Assembly: GCA_964520975.1 (NCBI GenBank)
Contig: CAZFPA010000042.1
Location: forward strand, 1 to 17,240
Direction: 5' to 3'
From: CAZFPA01 sp964520975
GTDB taxonomy: Bacteria > Bacillota > Negativicutes > Selenomonadales > Selenomonadaceae
Length of the DNA stretch: 17,240 bases
Of the stretch, positions 1 through 6,068 are shown in pieces; positions within the stretch are counted from its first letter, which is position 1; every line of letters begins with the position of its first letter. Position numbers and translations under genes: made by a program. The notes below the pieces were generated by a model. It was not told where the DNA came from. It ran no database searches and saw nothing but the letters and a program-made list of their open reading frames with translations.

Positions 1-65
1 GAAAATTCATCCTGCGTACTTCTGGTCCAGTTATTTCGTGTACGATGTACTAGTCCTTTGTGGGA

Positions 66-114
66 AACGCTGATAGGAAGTATTTCGCATTGCGAAATAC
101 TTCCTATCAGCGTT
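66..114. repeat. Perfect 49-nt palindrome (24-bp arms, 1-nt centre)
   Basis: Positions 66-89 are the exact reverse complement of 91-114, with a single T at 90; all 24 pairs match and the symmetry stops at both ends (A65 against A115). The left arm begins AACGCTGATAGGAAG. It lies 25 bp upstream of the -35 box of the GGDEF-EAL gene. It could be an operator, a cruciform or a transcribed hairpin ending an upstream gene, but neither side has a convincing U-tract, so it is not a typical intrinsic terminator. A fold-back assembly artefact is also possible. Confidence 0.85.
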
Positions 115-139
115 ATAATAAAATATACGAATTTTCACA

Positions 140-168
140 TTGACGATAACACGGATTGAGTATAAAAT
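140..168 (+). promoter_or_regulatory. Sigma-A-type promoter of the GGDEF-EAL/binding-protein operon
   Basis: TTGACG at 140-145 and TAAAAT at 163-168 are separated by 17 nt, and each matches the consensus at 5 of 6 positions. Transcription would start near 175, giving a leader of about 90 nt before the ATG at 265. I looked for a c-di-GMP riboswitch in this leader and saw no recognisable GEMM core. Apart from the palindrome and this promoter I see nothing else in 1-264. Confidence 0.6.
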
Positions 169-264
169 AATAGTAATTATTTCCTATATATCAGTATTCG
201 GACAACTCAGGATTTTGTTGCCGTTCGCAAGGACGAGTATTTACAGGGATGAGGGGGCCTTAAC

Positions 265-2718
265 ATGATTTGCTGGAGGGAGCGTCTGCGGCTGCTGTCG
301 CCGCTTGCGCGCTGGCTGATTGTTTTGGGCCTCTTTTTGCTGTGTTATATCTGGGGTTTTTTTTATTACACGCTGCAGCGGGACCGGGATGCGGCCCGGC
401 TCGCTGCCTATAATGATATGGAGAATTATGCCCAGCTCTTCCAGGCGCACGCGGAGCGTGTGACGGAGTACGCGGATCAGTTTACGCTGTTTGTGAAGCG
501 TACCTATGAGCGCGGCGGCTGGGATGCCCTGGGTTCGTTGCAGTATCTGCAGAAGCAGGACGCGTTCTTTACGATTTGCGTGCTCGATGAGAACGGGCAA
601 CTGCGGGCAGGCAGCTGGCAGGGGGATTTTGGGCAGCTCAGCCAGGTCATGGCGGGACGGATGGCCGTGGAGCGTTCCATCGCGGAGGATTCCCTGGCTA
701 TGGGCCGGGTTTTCTGGGATGCGGATCGGCAGCACTATCTGCTGCCGATGACGCGGAGCCTGCGCCATGCCGATGGCAGCTTTGCGGGACTGGTCATCGC
801 GTTTGCTGATCCGCATTACTTTGATGATTTTTACAATCAGCTGCATCTCTATTCTCAGGCAGAGGTCGTCCTGCTGGGCCGGGACGGCCAGATCCGGGCC
901 GCGCGGCCGCAGGGTGATCTCGCGCTGGGCAGCCGCCTGCCGGCGGCCAGCCCGTTCATGCACTATATGCATGATCCGGCCGGGACAAAGGATTATGTGG
1001 CCGTGATGCCCGGTTATACGGGACGGTATATCTATGCGTGCCGGAGCCTCACGCGCTATCCGCTGGCTGTGGCGGCGGCAATTCCAGAATCCCTGGTACT
1101 GAATGGCCTGCAGCCGCAATTCCGTTACTATGCACTGCTTGCGGCGGCAATGACCGCGCTGGTGCTCTTTTTCATGCTGCTGGTGCTGCGTCAGGTGCGT
1201 CGCCGCCAGCAGGCTGAGGAGGCGCTGCAGGCGGCGAACAATACGCTGCAGCAGAAGGTCGAGGAGCGTACATTGCGCCTTGTGGGGGCGAATGAGAGGC
1301 TGCGGGATATGAATGTTTCGCTGGAAAATGCCAATCAGCAGCTCGAGGATGAGATTACCGAGCGGCGGGCGGCTGAGGCGAAGCTGAAAGCAGCGGATGA
1401 AGAACTGCGTATGCTTGCCTATTACGATCCGATCACGCGCATGCCGAACCGGCTCGCGCTCATCCGCTGGCTGGAGGAGGCCATGGATGGTGGCGGCAAT
1501 GCCGCGAAGGGTTCGCTCATGGTCGTCGATCTCGATGATCTGCAGACGGTCAATGATGTGTTCGGTCATCCGTATGGGGATGCAGTCATCCGCATGGCCG
1601 CGGAGCGCATCCAGCAGATGGCCGGAGATACCGCCTTTGCCGCGCATTTCGGCGCCGATGAGTTCTGCGTGGTATTCCCGGGCGAGGTGCGTCGGGAGCA
1701 GTATGCCGAGGCCGCTGAGGGCCTGCTGCAGGCCATCCGCCATGTACACCGCTTTGACAATATTTCGGTCCATGTGACGGCCAGCATTGGTGTGGCGCTG
1801 TATCCGGATCATGGGGAGGCCGCTGAGGAAATCATGAAGAACGCGGATAATGCCGCGGCTGTGGTCAAGAAAAACGGCAAGGATCATTGGCGGTTGTTTT
1901 CCGAAGAGATGCGGGCGGAGCTCTATGAAAATGTCATGCTTACGACGCAGCTGCACCGCGCGGTGCGTGAGAAGGAATTCCTGCTGCACTATCAGCCGCA
2001 GGTGGATGCCGCAACGGGGCGGGTGAAGGGCTTTGAGGCGCTGATCCGCTGGCAGAGTCCCGAGCTTGGCTTCGTATCGCCGGCCCGCTTCATTCCGCTG
2101 GCCGAGCGCAACGGTCTCATTCATGCCATTGGGCAATGGGTGCTCGCGGAGGCCTGCCGCTTTGCGACGCATCTGGCCGAACAGGGCTATGGGAAGCTGC
2201 GGGTATCGGTAAATGTATCGGGGCAGCAGTTCTCACGGGACGATTTTCTGGATTCGGTACATCAGATCATCACCGCTTCCGGGGCATCGGTGAAGCAGAT
2301 TGAGCTTGAAATCACGGAAACGGCCGTGCTCAAATCGCTCGATGAGGCCGTGGAGAAGCTCCGGTGCCTGCGGGACTATGGGATTCAGGTATCCCTGGAT
2401 GATTTCGGCACGGGCTATTCCTCTCTGAACTATCTGCTGCAGCTGCCGTTTGACACGCTCAAAATCGATAAGTCCTTTATTGACATGATCGGCCTTGAGG
2501 CCAAGGGCGGCCAGATCATCGAGGCCATTCTGTCGCTGGCGCATGTGCTGGAGAAATCCGTGATTGCTGAGGGCGTAGAGACAAAGGAGCAGCTGGCCTA
2601 TCTGCAGAGCATCCATTGCGATACCATCCAGGGCTACTATTTCAGCCGGCCGCTGCCAGAGACTGACGCGATGCGGTTCCTGCAGCAGTGTGCGGCAGGA
2701 GAGGGGGGGATCGGATGA
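265..2718 (+). CDS. Membrane GGDEF-EAL protein with extracytoplasmic sensor; probable c-di-GMP phosphodiesterase
   Basis: This 817-aa inner-membrane protein has a transmembrane helix at about 13-38, an extracytoplasmic sensor region at about 39-285, a second helix at about 286-308, a coiled coil at about 312-385, a GGDEF domain at about 385-545 and an EAL domain at about 560-805. The GGDEF signature reads GADEF (463-467), with Ala for the second Gly, and there is no RxxD inhibitory site upstream. The EAL domain looks complete: EALIRW (E591), ITE, DDFGTGYSS (D712, D713), KID (K733) and AEGVET. Known family activity of an intact EAL domain is hydrolysis of c-di-GMP to pGpG. I infer that the protein is mainly a phosphodiesterase, with the GGDEF domain regulatory or weakly active. 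The start is supported by GAGGGGG at 251-257. Its stop overlaps the start of the next gene (ATGA), so the binding protein may supply the ligand signal. The sensor family was not identified. Confidence 0.92.
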   Translation: MICWRERLRLLSPLARWLIVLGLFLLCYIWGFFYYTLQRDRDAARLAAYNDMENYAQLFQAHAERVTEYADQFTLFVKRTYERGGWDALGSLQYLQKQDAFFTICVLDENGQLRAGSWQGDFGQLSQVMAGRMAVERSIAEDSLAMGRVFWDADRQHYLLPMTRSLRHADGSFAGLVIAFADPHYFDDFYNQLHLYSQAEVVLLGRDGQIRAARPQGDLALGSRLPAASPFMHYMHDPAGTKDYVAVMPGYTGRYIYACRSLTRYPLAVAAAIPESLVLNGLQPQFRYYALLAAAMTALVLFFMLLVLRQVRRRQQAEEALQAANNTLQQKVEERTLRLVGANERLRDMNVSLENANQQLEDEITERRAAEAKLKAADEELRMLAYYDPITRMPNRLALIRWLEEAMDGGGNAAKGSLMVVDLDDLQTVNDVFGHPYGDAVIRMAAERIQQMAGDTAFAAHFGADEFCVVFPGEVRREQYAEAAEGLLQAIRHVHRFDNISVHVTASIGVALYPDHGEAAEEIMKNADNAAAVVKKNGKDHWRLFSEEMRAELYENVMLTTQLHRAVREKEFLLHYQPQVDAATGRVKGFEALIRWQSPELGFVSPARFIPLAERNGLIHAIGQWVLAEACRFATHLAEQGYGKLRVSVNVSGQQFSRDDFLDSVHQIITASGASVKQIELEITETAVLKSLDEAVEKLRCLRDYGIQVSLDDFGTGYSSLNYLLQLPFDTLKIDKSFIDMIGLEAKGGQIIEAILSLAHVLEKSVIAEGVETKEQLAYLQSIHCDTIQGYYFSRPLPETDAMRFLQQCAAGEGGIG

Positions 2719-3647
2719 AGCTGCGTGAAATACTACTGCTCGTACTCGGCCTGGGGCTGCTGCTGCTGCTTGGCCTGAGTCTGCGGCCAATTGCGCCGCA
2801 GACGGCGGCGACACCCGCGCTTGTCGGATTCATCAACCTGCGGGATGGCCGGGTGTTTTCCAGCGGTATCGAGAAATATTTCCGTCAGCTTGCGGACGCC
2901 AATCCGCAGCTGCAGGTGGAATACTTCAACGGACAGGACTCAGCCGAGGTGCAGTGCCGCGAGATCCATGCGCTCGTCGAGCGCGAGGCCAAAGCCATCA
3001 TCGTGATGGCCACGAACCCCGTGGAGCTCATCCCGGGCATCCAGGAGGCCAATGATGCGGGGATTCCGGTCATTACGCTGAACAATCGGGTGTTCGGCGG
3101 CACGAGCATCTATGTGGGTTCGCTGGAATACGACGCAGGCTGGCTGCAGGGTGTCTACATGCGATTACACCTGCCGCAGAATGCCCGTATCTTTTATCTC
3201 AAGGGCGATGAAGGCCGTGATAATACGCAGCAGCGCCTGCGGGGGTTTGCTGACGCCTGCCTCATGGAGCGTTCGGATGTCCGGGTAATTCGCTGTGCCA
3301 GCGCAAAATTTTCCCGGGAGAAGGCGCAGCGACTGGTTTCCGCCTGGCTGCAGACAGAGCCGCAGGTCGACGGTATCGTAGCGGCGAATGACGAAATGGC
3401 CGAGGGTGCGCTGGAGGCACTGACCGCCGCGGGCCGTCAGCAGAACGTGCTCGTTTCAGGCATTGACGCGCGGGAATCGACCCGGCAGCTCATCCGCGAG
3501 GGAAAGCTGGCGCAGTCGGTGCGCCAGGACGCGCGCGGCCAGGCACAGGGCGCCTATGATACACTGCTTGAACTGCTGGCCGGCCGGGAAGCCAGAGATG
3601 TACTGCTGCCCTTCCAGTCGGTGACGCAGGAGAATGTAGATGACTGA
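2715..3647 (+). CDS. Orphan periplasmic sugar-binding-type protein (Peripla_BP_4/RbsB-like)
   Basis: This 310-aa protein has an N-terminal hydrophobic segment (about residues 3-27) that acts as a signal peptide or uncleaved anchor. It has no lipobox Cys. The rest has the two-lobe fold pattern of ribose/galactose-type binding proteins: GFINLRDGRVFSSGI, then AIIVMATNPVELIPGI, AGIPVITLNNRV, a hinge-region FYLKGDEGRDN, and VDGIVAANDEMAEGAL followed by VSGIDA. I chose ATG 2715, not 2688, because GAGGGGGGGA (2701-2710) sits directly upstream and the start overlaps the preceding stop. No permease or ATPase gene is nearby, so a transport role is not supported here. I infer that it presents a small sugar-like or autoinducer-like ligand to the upstream GGDEF-EAL receptor, by analogy with LuxP-LuxQ. 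Ligand unknown. Confidence 0.88.
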   Translation: MKLREILLLVLGLGLLLLLGLSLRPIAPQTAATPALVGFINLRDGRVFSSGIEKYFRQLADANPQLQVEYFNGQDSAEVQCREIHALVEREAKAIIVMATNPVELIPGIQEANDAGIPVITLNNRVFGGTSIYVGSLEYDAGWLQGVYMRLHLPQNARIFYLKGDEGRDNTQQRLRGFADACLMERSDVRVIRCASAKFSREKAQRLVSAWLQTEPQVDGIVAANDEMAEGALEALTAAGRQQNVLVSGIDARESTRQLIREGKLAQSVRQDARGQAQGAYDTLLELLAGREARDVLLPFQSVTQENVDD

Positions 3648-3664
3648 TCCCGGAACATAAAAAT

Positions 3665-3710
3665 GAGGCTGCGGCCAAAGTGCAAGCTTTGGCGCGTAGC
3701 CTCGTTTCAT
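3665..3710. terminator. Shared bidirectional terminator between convergent genes
   Basis: GAGGCTGCGGCCAAAG (3665-3680) pairs imperfectly with CTTTGGCGCGTAGCCTC (3687-3703) around a short loop. GTTTCATTTT follows on the plus strand, and an A-rich stretch precedes it, which reads as a U-rich tail on the minus strand. It lies between the ends of the binding-protein gene and the HAD gene. Confidence 0.7.
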
Positions 3711-3730
3711 TTTCAGGTGCGGATCGCGGT

Positions 3731-4813
3731 TCAGTGTACCGGATGTACCCGTTTTACGTTGTCACCATAGATGGTCTTGAAATCATTCTTCATGGATACT
3801 GTGATCCAACCGTTATCCTTGGCGCTCTTGGCCATCGAATCGGCTTTTTTCTGGTTGCCGAGTTCGCGGTCCAGATCATCACAGAGCAGTGCAAAGGCAG
3901 CACTCTTGTACTTGTTGTTGTAAACCGTGTATTGGAACATGCTCGCGTCACCGCTGCTGTTGCCAAAGGCCAGTACCGGCTGCTTGCCGATTTCCTGGGC
4001 AATATTGGAAACTTTGTTCATCTTGACATCCTTCAGCAGGAAGTCACCGCGGACGAGATGGTCATCCTTGGCATAGACGTACTCGAGGCCATCCGTATTC
4101 CCCTGCTTGGAGGCCAGGATAGCGGCATCGGTACCGATGACATTGTTCGGAGCGATCTTCATGATGCCGTCAACCAGGATGCGCAGCGCCGGACGGTCAC
4201 TGCCGGAGACGACATAGACGGTGAAATTATTCGACTGCAGATAGGATACAACCTCGACCATTGGCATGTAGAAGGATTCACCGCGTTTGAGGTTGGTGAG
4301 GCCCTCGGCCGGGGTCTGCATGAAATCATGCACGTATTGTTCGTATTCCGGGAAGGTCATGCCTGCAAAGGCCTTGGACTGCGAAATAGCTTCCTCGCGT
4401 TCCATTTCCGGCGGCATATGACCCGCTTCGATCGCGGCCTTTACAGCCAGCGCCTCGGTGCGGACATCTTCCGGAGCCTGATAGGTAGGATCTTCCAGCG
4501 CGCGATGCAGATACATCATCCACTCGAAATAGGATGGTGTCGTTTCGCACATCAGGGTGCCATCGAGATCAAAGACGGCGATGCGGTCAGCGACCGGGAT
4601 GAAATCCGGGCTCTTCTGGTTGGTGACGTCCTTGACGTAGTTCACCAGAGCGGCCTTGGCTGGAGAATTATCTGTCCAGTACTTGAAGTCGCCAGCGCTC
4701 GACACATGGATCGCAGCCAGTTCACTGCGGGTTGCGGCCTGTGCTGTGATGGCGATGGAAAGAGCCAGGGTCAGCATGACAAAAAGAGAACAAAGCTTCA
4801 ATCTTTTCTTCAT
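3731..4813 (-). CDS. Secreted HAD-family phosphatase
   Basis: This 360-aa protein has a clear Sec signal peptide, with a basic MKKR start, a hydrophobic core and a likely cleavage after AITAQA (about residue 26). The mature part carries HAD motif I, FDLDGTL (nucleophile D82, acid/base D84), motif II in VYVVSGSDRP and motif IV in GNSSGDASM. An inserted segment between motifs I and II, about 110 residues long, probably forms the helical cap. HAD enzymes with DxD and a GNSxGD-type motif are phosphohydrolases of the phosphoserine-phosphatase type. Substrate unknown; export suggests phosphate scavenging or cell-envelope work. The start at 4813 is chosen over one at 4867 because AAGGAGGAAG lies 8 nt upstream (4822-4831) and the signal peptide begins there. 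It converges on the binding-protein gene and is expressed from its own promoter at 5009-5037. Confidence 0.9.
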   Translation of the reverse strand: MKKRLKLCSLFVMLTLALSIAITAQAATRSELAAIHVSSAGDFKYWTDNSPAKAALVNYVKDVTNQKSPDFIPVADRIAVFDLDGTLMCETTPSYFEWMMYLHRALEDPTYQAPEDVRTEALAVKAAIEAGHMPPEMEREEAISQSKAFAGMTFPEYEQYVHDFMQTPAEGLTNLKRGESFYMPMVEVVSYLQSNNFTVYVVSGSDRPALRILVDGIMKIAPNNVIGTDAAILASKQGNTDGLEYVYAKDDHLVRGDFLLKDVKMNKVSNIAQEIGKQPVLAFGNSSGDASMFQYTVYNNKYKSAAFALLCDDLDRELGNQKKADSMAKSAKDNGWITVSMKNDFKTIYGDNVKRVHPVH

Positions 4814-4983
4814 AAAATATTCTTCCTCCTTATCCCTGTGGAAGCAGAGCCATCCCCATCCGCACAACGGATGGAGGCAAGGCCGTGCGTTCCAAAACGG
4901 CAGATATAGGCTGGAATGAGAGGGCTGACATAGGAACGGCCCGCTGTATCACCTCGCTTCATGCTGGGTTGCCAGTCGTACAC
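4810..4983 (-). CDS. Candidate small leader ORF overlapping the HAD gene start
   Basis: An open frame from GTG at 4983 (57 codons), or ATG at 4962 (50 codons), runs through nearly the whole leader of the HAD gene. It ends with TGA overlapping the HAD ATG by the ATGA arrangement. AGGAT sits about 4 nt before the GTG, close to the predicted 5' end of the mRNA. The predicted peptide begins VYDWQPSMKRGD and ends STGIRRKNIL; it is polar with no recognised domain. An ORF of this length can occur by chance in GC-rich DNA. The HAD gene has its own strong ribosome binding site, so coupling is not required. Confidence 0.2.
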   Translation of the reverse strand: MYDWQPSMKRGDTAGRSYVSPLIPAYICRFGTHGLASIRCADGDGSASTGIRRKNIL

Positions 4984-5008
4984 TTCATCCTATTCTCAAT
5001 ATTCTTAC

Positions 5009-5037
5009 ATTATAGTACATTTTACGACCCCAAACAA
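5009..5037 (-). promoter_or_regulatory. Promoter of the HAD phosphatase gene
   Basis: On the minus strand TTGTTT (5032-5037) and a perfect TATAAT (5009-5014) are 17 nt apart. Transcription would begin near 5002, leaving a leader of about 190 nt before the ATG at 4813. Confidence 0.6.
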
Positions 5038-5133
5038 TGAGACTTAATTTCTATAAATTCTGACAGAAAAATTTCACCGGCTGCATGGGGGGCATAAACC
5101 GGTATTTTACAGGAAGGAAAAAGCATTCAGGCC

Positions 5134-5162
5134 TTGTCAAATGATTTTTTAGCTAGTAAAAT
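5134..5162 (+). promoter_or_regulatory. Promoter of the DeoR-LtaS-like-PflX operon
   Basis: TTGTCA (5134-5139) and TAAAAT (5157-5162) are separated by 17 nt, each with 5 of 6 consensus matches. The start of transcription would be near 5169. Confidence 0.55.
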
Positions 5163-5213
5163 GATAATGAATAATACTAAGTAAGGGATTCAGTCTTTTG
5201 AATGTAAAATAAA

Positions 5214-5249
5214 GGAAATGCCATGGCGATAAAGCGCGCTGGCATTTCC
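5214..5249. promoter_or_regulatory. Inverted repeat in the DeoR gene leader
   Basis: GGAAATGCCA (5214-5223) and TGGCATTTCC (5240-5249) are perfect 10-bp arms around a 16-nt interior. The repeat lies between the predicted transcription start and the DeoR start codon. It may be an autoregulatory operator or an mRNA hairpin. On the minus strand it is followed by TTTATTTTAC, so it could also stop antisense transcription. Confidence 0.5.
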
Positions 5250-5276
5250 TAAATCGAAGCAGCAGGAGTGATCAGC

Positions 5277-6044
5277 ATGTTTTTGGAGGAACGTCAGGAA
5301 AGCATTATGAATATGCTCACACGGGATGGCAAAGTCCGCGTGAAGGAGCTCAGTGAGAAGTTCAAGGTGACGGAGGACTGCATCCGCAAGGACCTCGGGG
5401 CACTGGAGAAGCAGGGGCGCCTGAAGCGCACCTATGGCGGCGCGGTCGTACTGCGTGAGAACATCCATGCGATGGAAATCAGCAAGCACCGTCACTCTGA
5501 TGTGGAGGCCAAGCGCCGCATTGCGCAGGCAGCTGTTCGCCTCATCAACGACAAGGATATGATTTTCCTCGATATATCGACGAGCAACCTGGCAGTAGCC
5601 GAGCTGCTGGCCAAAGACCAGCGGGAGCTCACGATCGTGACGAACATGATCGATATCCTCGTGATCCTCGCGCAGAATCCGAAGATCCGTCTGATCTTTG
5701 CCGGTGGCAAGATCAACAAGAGCCGGGACGGCTTCTGGGGCGGCATGACGATGGACTTCATTTCGCGGCTCAAGCCGGATGTGGCTTTTGTCGGCGCGGT
5801 GGGCGTCGATGTCTGTGAAAACAGTGTATCCACCTATGATATCGAAGACGGCATCAACAAGGCCGCCATCATCCGGGTGAGCAAGCGTGCCTATGTGGTG
5901 GCCGAAGCGCGGAAGCTCAGCTCGGACGGCAACTATAACTATGCGACCCTCGATACGCTTTCGGGGCTTATCACAGACTCCCTGCCGGCAGAGAATATCC
6001 GCCAGGCAGCGGCAGACTACGGGGTAGAGATCATTGTGCCCTGA
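5277..6044 (+). CDS. DeoR-family transcriptional regulator
   Basis: This 255-aa protein has the DeoR layout. An N-terminal winged helix-turn-helix (about 1-57) begins MFLEERQESIMNML and contains VRVKELSEKFKVTEDCIRKD, and LKRTYGGA closes the wing. A C-terminal DeoRC sensor domain follows, with FLDISTSNLAVAELL, TIVTNMIDILVIL, FAGGKIN and VAFVGAVGVD. Family members usually bind a phosphorylated sugar and repress their own operon. ATG 5277 is chosen over GTG 5268 because CAGGAG (5263-5268) lies 8 nt upstream of it. The next gene starts 24 nt after the stop, so it is probably the regulator of the LtaS-like operon. The inverted repeat at 5214-5249 is a candidate binding site. The HTH reads TEDCIRKD where TEDTIRRD is common, a mild deviation that should not abolish binding. 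Confidence 0.93.
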   Translation: MFLEERQESIMNMLTRDGKVRVKELSEKFKVTEDCIRKDLGALEKQGRLKRTYGGAVVLRENIHAMEISKHRHSDVEAKRRIAQAAVRLINDKDMIFLDISTSNLAVAELLAKDQRELTIVTNMIDILVILAQNPKIRLIFAGGKINKSRDGFWGGMTMDFISRLKPDVAFVGAVGVDVCENSVSTYDIEDGINKAAIIRVSKRAYVVAEARKLSSDGNYNYATLDTLSGLITDSLPAENIRQAAADYGVEIIVP

Positions 6045-6068
6045 AGGGAATAAAGACAGGAAAATTCT

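Larger units (their letters stand above)
4814..5276. other. Divergent intergenic region between HAD and DeoR-type genes
   Basis: The region holds back-to-back promoters (5009-5037 minus, 5134-5162 plus). The minus-strand HAD leader of about 190 nt contains hairpins, for example CCATCCG/CGGATGG around 4855-4874 and a longer GGCCGTTCC/GGAACG..CGGCC pairing across about 4880-4945. The plus-strand leader carries the hairpin at 5214-5249. I compared the minus leader by eye with common riboswitch cores (TPP, FMN, SAM, cobalamin, glycine, c-di-GMP, c-di-AMP, fluoride) and recognised none. Confidence 0.5.

Noticed and set aside
175..264. c-di-GMP riboswitch in the leader of the GGDEF-EAL gene
   Set aside because: No GEMM core elements were found by eye and the leader is short.
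241..2172. Long minus-strand open frame (643 codons) opposite the GGDEF-EAL gene
   Set aside because: Its product is rich in Arg, His, Leu and Ile with no domain, which is typical of the antisense of a GC-rich gene. The plus strand encodes clear GGDEF and EAL motifs.
3680..4909. Plus-strand open frame (409 codons) opposite the HAD phosphatase
   Set aside because: No ribosome binding site or domain is visible. The minus strand has a signal peptide, HAD motifs and a strong ribosome binding site.
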